DNA of 64,000 nucleotides from assembly GCA_028285495.1 (NCBI GenBank), contig JANQPB010000043.1, positions 120,760 to 184,759 on the forward strand, in the 5' to 3' direction. Below are positions 24,609 to 33,908 of this stretch, piece after piece; position 1 is the stretch's first letter, and every line of letters begins with the position of its first letter. The stretch comes from Acidimicrobiales bacterium (lineage in GTDB: Bacteria > Actinomycetota > Acidimicrobiia > Acidimicrobiales > SZUA-35). Made by a program: the position numbers and the translations under genes. The notes below the pieces were generated by a model. The model was given only the letters and a program-made list of their open reading frames with translations, did no database searches and was not told the origin of the DNA.

Positions 24609-27110
24609 ATGCTGCTCCTCGCCTGGCGCGGCGTGCGCCACAACACCGGCCGCTACGTGGCCACCCTCGTCGCCATCCTCACCGGCGTCTCGTTCTTCGC
24701 CGCCTCCGGCTTTCTCGGCGACCGCGTCGTCGACTCGCTCGAGGGTGACACCCGGGCCCAGTTCGGCGCCGTCGACCTCGCCGTCGTGGCCGAGGAGGAC
24801 GACGAGGCGCTGTTCTCCAGCGAGACCCTCCGCCTGCCCGGTCCGGTGGCCGACGAGATCACCGGCGTCGACGGGGTCGACGGGTTCGCCCTCCTGCTCA
24901 GCGGCGAGGTCGCGGTCCGGACCCCGGCCGGCGACGTGGCGGCGGAGGGCGCGACCGGCCGCCTGTGGATCGACGACGAACCGCTCAACCCGCTCGAGCT
25001 GATCGAGGGTCGTGGCCCGGCCGCCGTTGGCGAGGTCGCCATCGACCGCGGTCTGGCCGACGATCTCGACCTCGCCGTCGGCGACGACACCACCGTCCTG
25101 TCGATCGCCGGCGAGGCCCCGGCGACGGTGGTCGGCATCACGGCCTTCGGCGACAGCGACTCGATCGACGGCGGCGGCACGATCTCGATTCCCGCTGCGG
25201 TGGCGCCGGCCTGGCTGGCCGGTGGAAGCGCCGAGTACGACGGCGTCTACCTGCGCGGTTCCGGCGCCCAGGCGGACCTGCTGGCCAGGGTCGAGCCCCT
25301 GCTCCCGGCCGGGTTCCTGGCCAAGACCGGCGACGCGTTCCTCCAGGACAAGATCGACGAGCTCGGCGAGATCGGCCGCTTCCTCACCCGGGGCCTCCAG
25401 GGCTTCGCCGTGCTGGCCGTGCTCGTCGGCGGGTTCGTCATCTACAACACCTTCAACGTGCTCGTGGCCCAGCGGCTCAAGGAGCTGGCCGTGCTCCGGG
25501 CCGTCGGCGCCACCCCTCGCCAGGTCAGGCGAGCCCTCCGATTCGAGGGCGTCGTGATCGGGGTGGTGGGGAGCGTGCTCGGCGTGGTCGCCGGGGTCGG
25601 CTTCCTCTTCCTGCTCGACTGGACGCTGACTCGGTTCGGGGTCGAGCTGCCCGGCAGCGGGCTGGTGCTGACCCCTCGATCGGTCGTGCAGCCGATCCTC
25701 CTCGGCACGGTCGTCACCGTCGCCTCGGTGATGATCCCGGCCCGGCGGGCGGCGAGGACCGAGCCGATCGAGGCCCTGCGGGACGCCGCTGTCGAGGCGT
25801 CGCCCGCCAGCCGGCGCCGGCTCGCCTTCACCATCGTCGTCGGCGCGGCCTCGGTGGCGGCCCTGCTGTTCGGCACCGGGGTCCGGACGATCGGGGCCGG
25901 CCTGTTCGGCGCGTTCGTGGCCACCATCGCCGCCGGACCGATCCTGGCCGTGCTGGCGGCCAGGATCACGAGGCCGGTGATGTCCCGGCTCGGCCTCGAG
26001 GGCCGGCTGGCGTCCGACAACACCGCCCGCAACCCCCAGCGGACGGCGATCACCGCCAACGCCCTCCTGATCGGCGTCTTCCTCGTCACCCTGGTCTCGG
26101 TGGCCGGCACCTCGATCAAGGAGTGGGTGGTCGGCGAGCTCGACGAGATCGAGTCGGCCGACTTCGTGTTGGCAAGCGACGGCGGTTCGCTCGACGACGG
26201 GCTCGTCGGCGACATCCGGTCGATCGACGGGGTCGAGGTGGTCGAGCCGTTCCGCCAGGACTCGGTGGTGATCGACGGTCGACCGATCGTGGTGTCGGCG
26301 GCCGGGGTCGACACCCTCGACACCCTCGTCGACATCACCGACGTCCGAGCCGTCGACGGCTCGCTCGACGAGCTGGCGCCGGGCACGATGGCGGCCGGAC
26401 CGGACCTCGGGCTCGAGGTCGGCGACACGGCCACGCTGAGCGACCTCAGCGGCAACTCGGTCGAGCTGGCGGTCGTCGCCGTGCTGGAGCTCGGCCAGGA
26501 CGTGTCTTACGTCGGCAGCCTCGTCGTCGACGACGACCTCGACCGGCTCGCCGGGCCGAGCGCCCCCACCGTCGCCTTCATCGACGTGGCCAGCGGGTTC
26601 GGCGGCGAGTCGGTCGATGCCGTCGAGGCCCAGATCGAGGCCCGCCCCGACCTGCAGCTCGTCGACGGCAACATCATCGGCAAGCTCGTCGGCCAGGTCT
26701 TCGACTTCGTGATCAACGCCGTGAACGGCCTGCTGGGGATGAGCGTCGCCGTCGCCGTGATCGGCATCGTCAACACGCTCAGCCTCTCGATCTTCGAGCG
26801 GCGCCGGGAGCTCGGCCTGCTGCGGGTCGTCGGCATGCTCGACCGCGACGTCCAGCGCATGGTCCGCCTCGAGTCGATCCTGATCTCGGTGCTCGGCACC
26901 GTCGTCGGCATTGCGCTCGGCCTGTTCTCCGGCTGGATCCTGCTCCGCTCGATCCAGCGGCTGTCCGACGTCGCCATCCCCATGAACTGGGCCGTCGGCC
27001 GGGTCGCCCTGATCCTCGTGATCGGGATCGCGCTCGGTCTGCTCGCCTCGCTCCTCCCGTCCAGACGATCGACCCGCCTCGACGTCCTCGATGCGGTCAA
27101 GGCCACCTGA
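24609..27110 (+). CDS. FtsX-like ABC transporter permease
   Basis: Permease of 833 residues with duplicated FtsX domains. The N-terminal segment LLLAWRGVRHNTGRYVATLV precedes the first large extracytoplasmic domain. Core FtsX helices occur near residues 257-405 (VLAVLVGGFVIYNTFNVLVA, KELAVLRAVGATPRQVRRAL) and again at 705-830 (VAVAVIGIVNTLSLSIFERR, RELGLLRVVGMLDRDVQRMV). Two further hydrophobic segments near 415-455 link the halves. This is the actinobacterial layout for lipid, lipoprotein or peptide export. It forms an exporter with the upstream ATPase; the next gene starts 32 bases downstream and encodes a lipoprotein peptidase. Confidence 0.92.
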   Translation: MLLLAWRGVRHNTGRYVATLVAILTGVSFFAASGFLGDRVVDSLEGDTRAQFGAVDLAVVAEEDDEALFSSETLRLPGPVADEITGVDGVDGFALLLSGEVAVRTPAGDVAAEGATGRLWIDDEPLNPLELIEGRGPAAVGEVAIDRGLADDLDLAVGDDTTVLSIAGEAPATVVGITAFGDSDSIDGGGTISIPAAVAPAWLAGGSAEYDGVYLRGSGAQADLLARVEPLLPAGFLAKTGDAFLQDKIDELGEIGRFLTRGLQGFAVLAVLVGGFVIYNTFNVLVAQRLKELAVLRAVGATPRQVRRALRFEGVVIGVVGSVLGVVAGVGFLFLLDWTLTRFGVELPGSGLVLTPRSVVQPILLGTVVTVASVMIPARRAARTEPIEALRDAAVEASPASRRRLAFTIVVGAASVAALLFGTGVRTIGAGLFGAFVATIAAGPILAVLAARITRPVMSRLGLEGRLASDNTARNPQRTAITANALLIGVFLVTLVSVAGTSIKEWVVGELDEIESADFVLASDGGSLDDGLVGDIRSIDGVEVVEPFRQDSVVIDGRPIVVSAAGVDTLDTLVDITDVRAVDGSLDELAPGTMAAGPDLGLEVGDTATLSDLSGNSVELAVVAVLELGQDVSYVGSLVVDDDLDRLAGPSAPTVAFIDVASGFGGESVDAVEAQIEARPDLQLVDGNIIGKLVGQVFDFVINAVNGLLGMSVAVAVIGIVNTLSLSIFERRRELGLLRVVGMLDRDVQRMVRLESILISVLGTVVGIALGLFSGWILLRSIQRLSDVAIPMNWAVGRVALILVIGIALGLLASLLPSRRSTRLDVLDAVKAT

Positions 27111-27142
27111 TGGCCGGCCGAACCACCGGAAAGGCAGAACCA

Positions 27143-29029
27143 ATGCGAACCGTCCGACGAACCCGACCGACACCACGACTCGTCACCCTGCCGCTGGCCC
27201 TGCTGCTGGCCATCGCCGTCGTCGCCTCGGCCTGCACGTCGGGCGGCGACGACGGCGAGAGCGACGGGGCGGCCGAGGTCGAGCGGTCGACGACGCCGTC
27301 GACCGCGACGTCGTCGACCACCGAACCGACGCCGACGACGGCGACACCCGACCCGACCGCGGCCGAGACCGTCGACCTGAGCCCGTGCCCCGACGGCATG
27401 CCCCTCGAGTGCGGCGTCGTGACCGTTCCGGTCGACCACGGCGACGAGTCGGCCGGGACGATCGACATCGCCGTCGCCATCCACCGGGCCACCTCGCCGG
27501 AGGACCGCATCGGCTACCTGCTGATCAACCCGGGCGGACCGGGCGGCAGTGGCGTCGAGTACGCCTACGCCGCCGGCTTCGGACCCGGCGCCGCCTTCAC
27601 CGACGCGGTGCTCGAGCGGTTCGACATCGTCGGCTTCGACCCTCGGGGCGTCGGCCAGTCCGGGCCGACGTTCGAGTGCGGGGAGCCGGGGGAGCAGCTG
27701 GCGCTCCTCGACTCGATCGACGGGGCGGCCGACACCGACGACGAGATCGCGGCCGGCGAGCAGGCGGTCGCCCTCTGCGAGACCTCGATGGGTCCGGCGG
27801 CCGCACTGCTCGGCAGCGAGTCGGTCGCCCGCGACATGGACGCCATCCGGGCTGCGCTCGGCGCCGAGCAGATCAGCTACTACGGCGCCTCCTACGGCTC
27901 GACCCTCGGCGCCTGGTACGCCACCCTCTTCCCCGAGCGGGTGCGGGCGATGGTCGTCGACGGCGCCGACAACCCGGTCGACGACCTCAGCTCCCAGGCG
28001 GCCAGGATCGAGAGCAGCCTGGAGGAGGGCCGCCAGTTCGAGATCCTGCTCAACGAGGCGCTGCTGGCCTGCGACTCCGACGAGTGCCCGATCTTCAACG
28101 GCGGCGACCCGATCGGGTTCTACCTCGATCAGATCGACGACCTGGAGCTGGTCAACGAGGCCTTCGCCGGCGACCCGTCGGCCGGTCCGCTCGCCATCAT
28201 CACCCCGCTCTACGACCGGGGGACCTGGCCCGAGCTGTGGAACGGGCTGGCTGCGCTCAGCGAGGGCGACGCCCAGCCGCTGATCGACCAGGCCGCCTTC
28301 CAGCTCGGCGAGCCCGGCGTCGCCAACTTCACCGGCCACGTCAACTGCCTCGACCTGTGGTCGCTCCAGCCCCAGTTCGACCGTGCGACCCAGCTGGAGG
28401 ACTCGACGGCGCTGGGTGAGGCCGCGGCCGAGGAGTTCCCGCTGCTGTCGCAGCTCGATCTGCTGACCGCAACCGACCCGTGCCCGTTCTACGACACGAT
28501 CGTCGGCGAGCCGCTCGGGCGACCGCTCGACGGGAGCGACGTTCCGATCCTCGTCATCGGCAACCCGTCCGATCCGGCCACGCCGTTCACCGAGTCGGTC
28601 GAGCTGGTCGAGTCGACGCTGAGCAACGGCTACCTGGTCGAGGCCGACCACCCGTCCCACGTCGTCTACCCGTCGAACGAGTGCGTGAACGAGCTGGTCG
28701 AGGCCGCCCTCATCGACCTCGAGCTGCCCGAGTCGACCACGACGGTCTGCCCTCCCTCGCCGGTCGACGAGGAGGCGAGCGACCTGCCGACGACCGACGA
28801 GGAGCTGGGTGAGCTGCTGTTCGTCGTCTGCCTGGCCAGCGCGGCCGATGGGACCGACGAGACTGCGTTGGAGACCGCCTGCGACGTCGTCGTCGACCGG
28901 ATCCAGGCGGCGTACGGCTTCGACGACATCCTGGCCGCCCTCCAGGGGCAGGACGACGTCACCGCCGAGGGCCTGGCCGACCTGCTCGACGCCGTGTTCG
29001 CCGAGAACGACATCACCCCGTCGGCGTGA
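27143..29029 (+). CDS. Alpha/beta-hydrolase lipoprotein, tripeptidyl-aminopeptidase type
   Basis: Exported serine peptidase of 628 residues. The lipobox VASAC places the lipid-modified Cys at 31, followed by a Thr/Ser linker. The alpha/beta-hydrolase fold shows the oxyanion segment NPGGPGGSG (129-137), nucleophile GASYGS (Ser250), and a C-terminal TAP-like part with GNPSDPATP (Asp) and ADHPSHVV (His). Streptomyces relatives release N-terminal tripeptides or act as proline iminopeptidases. An extra C-terminal tail of about 80 residues (from TDEELGELLFVVC) is not part of the fold. GGAAAGG lies before ATG 27143. Its place after the ABC exporter suggests co-transcription. Confidence 0.88.
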   Translation: MRTVRRTRPTPRLVTLPLALLLAIAVVASACTSGGDDGESDGAAEVERSTTPSTATSSTTEPTPTTATPDPTAAETVDLSPCPDGMPLECGVVTVPVDHGDESAGTIDIAVAIHRATSPEDRIGYLLINPGGPGGSGVEYAYAAGFGPGAAFTDAVLERFDIVGFDPRGVGQSGPTFECGEPGEQLALLDSIDGAADTDDEIAAGEQAVALCETSMGPAAALLGSESVARDMDAIRAALGAEQISYYGASYGSTLGAWYATLFPERVRAMVVDGADNPVDDLSSQAARIESSLEEGRQFEILLNEALLACDSDECPIFNGGDPIGFYLDQIDDLELVNEAFAGDPSAGPLAIITPLYDRGTWPELWNGLAALSEGDAQPLIDQAAFQLGEPGVANFTGHVNCLDLWSLQPQFDRATQLEDSTALGEAAAEEFPLLSQLDLLTATDPCPFYDTIVGEPLGRPLDGSDVPILVIGNPSDPATPFTESVELVESTLSNGYLVEADHPSHVVYPSNECVNELVEAALIDLELPESTTTVCPPSPVDEEASDLPTTDEELGELLFVVCLASAADGTDETALETACDVVVDRIQAAYGFDDILAALQGQDDVTAEGLADLLDAVFAENDITPSA

Positions 29030-29032
29030 CCC

Positions 29033-30457
29033 ATGTGTGACCTCTCCACCAATCGGCGGTCACCTGGCCGGGACCGTCTGGTCGCAGTCGCGACCGTGGC
29101 ACTGCTCGCCCTGGTCGTCGCCGCTTGCGGGTGGGATGACGATCCGGGCACCGGCTCGGCGACCACGCCGACGGCCCGGACGCAAGCCGGCGACGAGCCG
29201 GACCGCTCGGCGGACGACGACACCGATGAGCTGGCGGCCGAGGACGTGCCGGCCTACGTGGCCGCCCACGAGGAGGCGTTGGCCACGTCGGCCCTCCAGG
29301 TCGGTGACGGTCGGCCGCGCCCGATCGATCGGGCCGAGTTCCTCGACGGCATCACCGTCCGCTCGGGCGACGACACCGTCGACTTCGTGCTCGACGGGGA
29401 CGGGATCGCCGAGGTCGTCGCTCGACTCGACGGTGAGGCCTGGGTCGCCGACGATCCGGAGGTCCTCGACCAGCTGGTGTCGGCCTTCGACTCGATCGAG
29501 CCGGGCGACGTCTGGGAGGCCGCCTTCACCGTCGTCGGCGCCGCCGACCCGACGGCCACCCGGACCGTGACGATGCGGCTCGACACCGACCTGATCGGGG
29601 GCGGCGACTCAACGGTCGAGGTCGTCGACGGGTACGCCACGATCAGCGGTGTGCTCGGGACCGAGACCTACGGCCAGCTCCGGGACGCGATCGAGGCCAA
29701 CCCCGAGATCGACACCCTGGTCATGCTCAGCGTCGAGGGGTCGGAGAACGACGCCATCAACCTGCACACGTCGAGGCTGATCCGCCAAGCGGGGTGGACC
29801 ACCTGGCTCCCGGCCAATGGCGACATCTCGTCCGGCGGGGTCGACATGTTCCTGGCCGGCCGGGAGCGGGTGATCGAGCCCGGCGGCTTCCTCGGCGTCC
29901 ACTCCTGGGGATCGAGCGACGGCGACGTCGTCGCCGCCGAGCTGCCCGAGGACCACCCCGCCCACCGGGCCCAGCTCGCCTACGTGACCGAGATGCTCGG
30001 GCCCGACGTCGGACCCGACTTCTACTTCTACACCCTCGATGCCGCACCGGCGGCGAGCATCCATCGGATGACCGATGACGAGGTCGAGACCTACGGCCTG
30101 GCCACCCGTCGGGCGACCACCGCCATCCCCACCTCCATCACCGGGCCGCCAGCGGGGTACCTCCAACTCGTCGACCAGGTGTACCTCAAGCACCGGGTGC
30201 TCGCCTGCGAGATCGACGGCGAGTCCGTGGTCGCACGGCTCGAGTCCGACGAGCTGGGTCGGGTCGACCTGCTCGCAACCGCCGGGGAGGGGCAGCTCAC
30301 CTGGTCCGACCTGCCGCCGGGCCCGACGGCCGCCCACCCGGTCACCGGCGTCTCGATCGACGGTGACCACCTCACGGTCGACGCCGACCTCGACCTCGAC
30401 GACCTGATCGGCCGGGACACCGGCCGCGCCGACTTCGCCATCGACTGCGGTCCCTAG
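29033..30457 (+). CDS. Lipoprotein with ClpP-like serine protease fold
   Basis: Exported protein of 474 residues. The signal peptide ends VVAAC, followed by an acidic linker. Residues about 190-340 look like a ClpP/crotonase-type domain: TISGVLGTETYGQLRDAIEA, TLVMLSVEGSENDAINLHTS, then the likely nucleophile region ISSGGVDMFLAG and GGFLGVHSWGSS with a candidate catalytic His. HRAQLAYVTEMLG and AAPAASIHRMTDDE continue the fold. The N- and C-terminal parts are unassigned. It begins 3 bases after the peptidase stop, so both hydrolases are made together. Catalysis is inferred from motif order, not proven. Confidence 0.65.
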   Translation: MCDLSTNRRSPGRDRLVAVATVALLALVVAACGWDDDPGTGSATTPTARTQAGDEPDRSADDDTDELAAEDVPAYVAAHEEALATSALQVGDGRPRPIDRAEFLDGITVRSGDDTVDFVLDGDGIAEVVARLDGEAWVADDPEVLDQLVSAFDSIEPGDVWEAAFTVVGAADPTATRTVTMRLDTDLIGGGDSTVEVVDGYATISGVLGTETYGQLRDAIEANPEIDTLVMLSVEGSENDAINLHTSRLIRQAGWTTWLPANGDISSGGVDMFLAGRERVIEPGGFLGVHSWGSSDGDVVAAELPEDHPAHRAQLAYVTEMLGPDVGPDFYFYTLDAAPAASIHRMTDDEVETYGLATRRATTAIPTSITGPPAGYLQLVDQVYLKHRVLACEIDGESVVARLESDELGRVDLLATAGEGQLTWSDLPPGPTAAHPVTGVSIDGDHLTVDADLDLDDLIGRDTGRADFAIDCGP

Positions 30458-30498
30458 CCGCGATCGAGTGCGACCGGGCAGCCGTCCGGGCCCCGGCC

Positions 30499-31104
30499 TC
30501 AGCCGCCGGCCAGGATCGCTCGGGCCAGCGTGGCCGCATCCTGGCTGCGTCGTTCGGGGAACCCGAGGTCGAGCAGCACGGTATTGGTCTCCGCGAGGCA
30601 GACGATCCCGTAGGCGATGGCGAGGGCCCGAGGGGGAGCGATCGCCGAGTGGCGACCGATCGACGTGGCGAGCTCGTCGACCAGCAGCGCATGGGTCGCC
30701 CGTACCGCGTCCCGAGTGTCGGGATGACGGCTGGCCGTCGCCTGCAGGACGTCGAATGCCCGGTCGTCGGTCGATCGCTGCGTCGTCCAGGCCGGGGAGA
30801 ACAGCAGGTCGACGATCACCTCCGGCGTCGGATCCGGGCCGACGGCATCCCGGATCGCCAGGTCGTAGCGGCGGCCCAGCTCGTCGATGGTGGCGACCCG
30901 TAGCGCATCGCGGTCGCCGACGAAGTGGCTGACCGCCGTGCGAGCCACGCCGGCTCGCTCGGCGATCTCGCCGATGGGCACGGCGGGAGAGCCCTGCTCG
31001 GCGATCAGCTGGATGTGGGCCTCCACGATCGCAGCGCGGCGCTCGTCCGCCACGCTTGGGCGGCCGCGTCGGCGAGGGACTGCTGGGTCGACCGTCGATC
31101 GCAC
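30499..31104 (-). CDS. TetR/AcrR family transcriptional regulator
   Basis: Regulator of 201 residues. Helix-turn-helix at about residues 20-65 (AAIVEAHIQLIAEQGSPA, IGEIAERAGVARTAVSHFVG). The C-terminal domain (SPAWTTQRSTDDRAFDVLQA) matches TetR proteins that control amine oxidases or transporters. GTG 31104 is chosen because TTGACA (31140-31135) and TACGGT (31116-31111) form a promoter with 18-base spacing and the GTG lies 6 bases after the -10 box. The longer TTG start at 31140 would lie inside the promoter. The palindrome at 31121-31145 overlaps the promoter, so it is probably autorepressed together with the divergent monoamine oxidase gene. Confidence 0.88.
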   Translation of the reverse strand: MRSTVDPAVPRRRGRPSVADERRAAIVEAHIQLIAEQGSPAVPIGEIAERAGVARTAVSHFVGDRDALRVATIDELGRRYDLAIRDAVGPDPTPEVIVDLLFSPAWTTQRSTDDRAFDVLQATASRHPDTRDAVRATHALLVDELATSIGRHSAIAPPRALAIAYGIVCLAETNTVLLDLGFPERRSQDAATLARAILAGG

Positions 31105-31120
31105 CCCTCCACCGTATTTC

Positions 31121-31145
31121 TTTGATTGACGAGCTGTCAATCAAA
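31121..31145. promoter_or_regulatory. Perfect inverted repeat and divergent promoters, TetR operator
   Basis: TTTGATTGAC (31121-31130) and GTCAATCAAA (31136-31145) flank GAGCT. It carries the minus-strand -35 TTGACA of the TetR gene and, on the plus strand, TTGACG (31126-31131) with TAGCGT (31150-31155) 18 bases on, ending 7 bases before the oxidase ATG. Binding here would shut both promoters. Confidence 0.8.
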
Positions 31146-31162
31146 AGGCTAGCGTTGGTTGC

Positions 31163-32509
31163 ATGCACGAGGAGACGAACCGGCACGCCGATCGGGTGAT
31201 CGTGGTCGGTGCCGGGGCGGCGGGGCTCGCGGCGGCACGACTGCTGCAGCACCATGGGCGACAGGTCGTGGTGCTGGAAGGGCGGGGGAGGGTCGGCGGT
31301 CGCACCAGCACCGTCGACGTGGCCGACGCACGGGTCGACGAGGGCGCAGCGTGGATCGACGGCCACAAGGGCAACCCGTTGATGGCGCTCGCCGAGCGCG
31401 CCGGACTGGCGACGGAGCGGGCCGACTACGTCGACTCGCTCCGCCTCGCCGCCTACGACCCCGCTCGGCGGGCCTGGCTCGGGCGTGTCGAGGCGTTCCG
31501 CCTCGTCGTCGCCGTCAACCGGGCCGCCGAGCGTCTGACGGTGCCCGATGCGACCGGAGCGAACAACCTGGCCGACCGGATCGATCGGGTGGTCGATCCA
31601 CGGGGGCGGCGGGACGACGCCCGCCGCCTCCGCGCGTTCTTCCTCCGCAGCTCGGTCGAGTCGAACTGGGCCGACCGGGCCGACCTGCTCGGCGCCCACG
31701 CAGAGGAGATCGGAACGATCTACGCCGGGGGTGAGGCGGTCGTCGTCGGCGGGTACGGCGGCCTGGTCGACGCGCTGGCCGACGGACTGGACATCCGTCT
31801 CGACCACGTCGTCGAGTCGATCCGCCACGGCGACGATGGTGTCGAGGTCGGGACCTCGCGGGGCGGCTTCGAGGGCTCCGAGGCGATCGTGACCGTGCCG
31901 CTCGGGGTCCTGAAGGCGAAGGCGATCGCCTTCGACCCACCGCTGCCCGATGCCAAGGTGGCGGCCATCGACGGGATCGGGATGGGCCGACTCGAGAAGA
32001 TCATCTTCCGATTCGACGAGCCGTTCTGGCGTCGTGATCCCGAGCGGGCCCGGAACCTCTTCAACCTCGGAGCCGACACGCCCTGCCCGATGTTCTTCGA
32101 CCTCAGCGTCGGGGCTGGGCGCCCCCTGCTGGCCGCCCTGCTGACCGGCGACCACGGGACCCGGCTCGTCGAGGATCCCGAGCCCGTCGTCGCCGAGGCG
32201 CTCGCCGTCCTCGACGCGATGTTCCCCGGCCGCGTCACCGAGCCGACGGCGATCCACACGACCGGGTGGCAGGTCGATCCCTTCGCCCTGGGGAGTTACT
32301 CGACCATCCGGCCGGAGACGACGGAGCAGCACGTCGCCGACCTGCTGGCGCCGGTGGGGTCACGGCTGCTGTTCGCCGGCGAGGCGACCAACGTGCTCCG
32401 CCCCGGGTACGTCGACGGGGCGATCGACAGCGGCGTCCGCGAGGCGAGCCGCATCCTCGGCCGTGCCGTCGAGCTCGAGGCGACCCTCGACCGGCGGCGC
32501 CTGTCGTGA
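31163..32509 (+). CDS. Flavin-containing monoamine oxidase
   Basis: FAD enzyme of 448 residues that oxidises amines to aldehydes or imines, releasing ammonia and peroxide. VIVVGAGAAGLAAARLLQHH and VVVLEGRGRVGGRTST give the dinucleotide fold and the conserved GG doublet; VDEGAAWIDG follows; TVPLGVLKAKAIAFDPPLP is the typical amine-oxidase middle motif; and LLFAGEATNVLRPGYVDGAI closes the FAD site. No signal peptide. The leaderless promoter and the palindrome indicate control by the divergent TetR protein. The amine substrate is unknown. Confidence 0.88.
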   Translation: MHEETNRHADRVIVVGAGAAGLAAARLLQHHGRQVVVLEGRGRVGGRTSTVDVADARVDEGAAWIDGHKGNPLMALAERAGLATERADYVDSLRLAAYDPARRAWLGRVEAFRLVVAVNRAAERLTVPDATGANNLADRIDRVVDPRGRRDDARRLRAFFLRSSVESNWADRADLLGAHAEEIGTIYAGGEAVVVGGYGGLVDALADGLDIRLDHVVESIRHGDDGVEVGTSRGGFEGSEAIVTVPLGVLKAKAIAFDPPLPDAKVAAIDGIGMGRLEKIIFRFDEPFWRRDPERARNLFNLGADTPCPMFFDLSVGAGRPLLAALLTGDHGTRLVEDPEPVVAEALAVLDAMFPGRVTEPTAIHTTGWQVDPFALGSYSTIRPETTEQHVADLLAPVGSRLLFAGEATNVLRPGYVDGAIDSGVREASRILGRAVELEATLDRRRLS

Positions 32510-32522
32510 GCCGCCGACCGGC

Positions 32523-32780
32523 TCAGGCCTCGGCGATCCAGAGCACCGACATCAGGATCCAGCTGATCGTGATGGCCCAGAACAGGGTCGGGTGATCGCC
32601 CCGGTTGATGCGTCGGATGAAGTGGCTCTCGCCGGTGGTGATGTCGAGCAGTGCCCAACCGATGAAGAGCAGCGCGAAGATCCACACCTGGTTGGCGAGG
32701 ACGGCGGCCCAGAGAACGCCGAGGCCGATGATCGTCGGCCAGGTGCCGGTCCGTTCGACGGTCGTTGTTGCGCCCCTCAC
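32523..32780 (-). CDS. Small membrane protein linked to a Rieske oxygenase
   Basis: Protein of 85 residues with three hydrophobic segments: WPTIIGLGVLWAAVLANQVW, IFALLFIGWALLDI and LFWAITISWILMSVLWIAEA. The loop GESHFIRRINRGDHP is polar. GTG 32780 overlaps the stop of the Rieske oxygenase gene (GTGA), so it is the second gene of that operon. The family is not recognised; a role in anchoring the oxygenase or importing its substrate is possible but speculative. Confidence 0.65.
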   Translation of the reverse strand: MRGATTTVERTGTWPTIIGLGVLWAAVLANQVWIFALLFIGWALLDITTGESHFIRRINRGDHPTLFWAITISWILMSVLWIAEA

Positions 32781-33901
32781 TGCGTCACCGGCTCGGCGGC
32801 ACGGGGCAGCCCGACGACCGCTGCGGTCCGCGCCGCCGGGGTCGGGGCACCGTGCAGCTGGCGGTTGAGGTAGTGGTGGAAGTCGCTGATCACCTGCTCC
32901 ATCGGCACCAGCACCCCGGGCCGGTAGTCGCCGTCGGCGGCCCGCTGCCCTCGTTCGCAGATGTCGCGATCCTCGGGCAGGAAGTCGGGGACCATGACGG
33001 TGGCGGCCGCCGACACCATCGTGGCCAGCCTCGCCATCCCCCTCCGCTCGTCGGCCGGTGGGGATCGGTACGCAGCACCGGTGACGATGCGGGTCCGGTC
33101 CCAGCTGATCGGTTGCACGGCCTGCCAGAGCAGGCTGTCGTTCGTGATGACGCCGACGAAGTTCGGGGGCAGGCTCAGCAGGGTGTAGTCGTCGCCATCG
33201 CCGCGGGACGACGTGCCACCGGTTGCCGTTCCGTCGGCGTTGCCGACGACGTAGTACGCGCCCGCCGTCGGCGTGTACGGCTCGAGGGTCTCCTCGTGGA
33301 CCTTGAAGAGGTGGTAGCTCTCCATGGCGTTGGAGACGACCAGCTTCCAGTTGGCGTCCCAGGTCTCGTCGCCCCGCCGTGCCGTCCAGTGGTTGAGGGT
33401 GGCGAGATCGGCGTCGACGGCGATCGAGTCGAGGTGGGCGAAGCGCTGGCCCAGCGGCGGGAGGTCGCTGCGGAGGGTGGCGAACACGAGCCCGTGCCAC
33501 TCCTCGGCCCGGTAGCGCGGGAGGCAGTGGGCCTCGCGGTCGACGTCGTCGCGGGTCGCATAGGGGACGGCGAGGAGCCGACCGTCGTCCGCGTAGGTCC
33601 AGGCGTGGTAGGGGCACTGGAAGCGTTTCGTGTTGCCGTGCCCCTCGGCGAGCAGCGTGCCCCGATGTGCGCACATGTTCGACATCGCTGCGAGCTGGCC
33701 GTCCTGTCGACGCTGCACGATGACGGGCTGGCCACCGAGCTCGGTCGTCACGTAGTCGCCGGGCTCGGCGACCTCGTCTGCGGTGCCGACGAAGACCCAG
33801 TCGCTGCGGAAGATCCGTTCGAGGTCGACCTCGAAGGCCGGCTCCCGGTAGGCCTCGGCCGGCAGCGCCCGCAGCGGATCGACGGGATAGGCGGTCGTCA
33901 T
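32777..33901 (-). CDS. Rieske aromatic ring-hydroxylating oxygenase, alpha subunit
   Basis: Non-haem iron oxygenase of 374 residues. The Rieske cluster ligands are C77/H79 (MCAHRG) and C96/H99 (CPYHAW). The catalytic iron domain shows NWKLVVSNAMESYHLFKVH with His197 and His202, and a C-terminal acidic ligand is expected. No ferredoxin or reductase gene is adjacent, so electrons must come from elsewhere. Single-component-type alpha subunits of this length act on aromatic acids, betaines or N-methyl compounds; the substrate is unclear. ATG 33901 is 7 bases after TATTCT of a strong TTGACA-16-TATTCT promoter. It is divergent from a PaaX-like regulator. Confidence 0.9.
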   Translation of the reverse strand: MTTAYPVDPLRALPAEAYREPAFEVDLERIFRSDWVFVGTADEVAEPGDYVTTELGGQPVIVQRRQDGQLAAMSNMCAHRGTLLAEGHGNTKRFQCPYHAWTYADDGRLLAVPYATRDDVDREAHCLPRYRAEEWHGLVFATLRSDLPPLGQRFAHLDSIAVDADLATLNHWTARRGDETWDANWKLVVSNAMESYHLFKVHEETLEPYTPTAGAYYVVGNADGTATGGTSSRGDGDDYTLLSLPPNFVGVITNDSLLWQAVQPISWDRTRIVTGAAYRSPPADERRGMARLATMVSAAATVMVPDFLPEDRDICERGQRAADGDYRPGVLVPMEQVISDFHHYLNRQLHGAPTPAARTAAVVGLPRAAEPVTQ

Positions 33902-33908
33902 AGCGTTC

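Noticed and set aside
24965..27142. N-terminal extension of the peptidase frame (to 1354 codons)
   Set aside because: The upstream 700 codons overlap the permease in another frame and are Arg-rich noise; ATG 27143 gives a proper lipoprotein signal peptide.
24537..27176. 879-codon open frame on the minus strand
   Set aside because: It is the antisense of the FtsX-like permease; its product is Asp/Arg/Gly/His-rich low complexity (repeated RDQ, HRDQG) and has no domain. Long antisense frames are normal at this GC.
29609..32332. 907-codon minus-strand open frame
   Set aside because: It runs across the antisense of three good genes (ClpP-like lipoprotein, TetR, monoamine oxidase) and shows no family motif.
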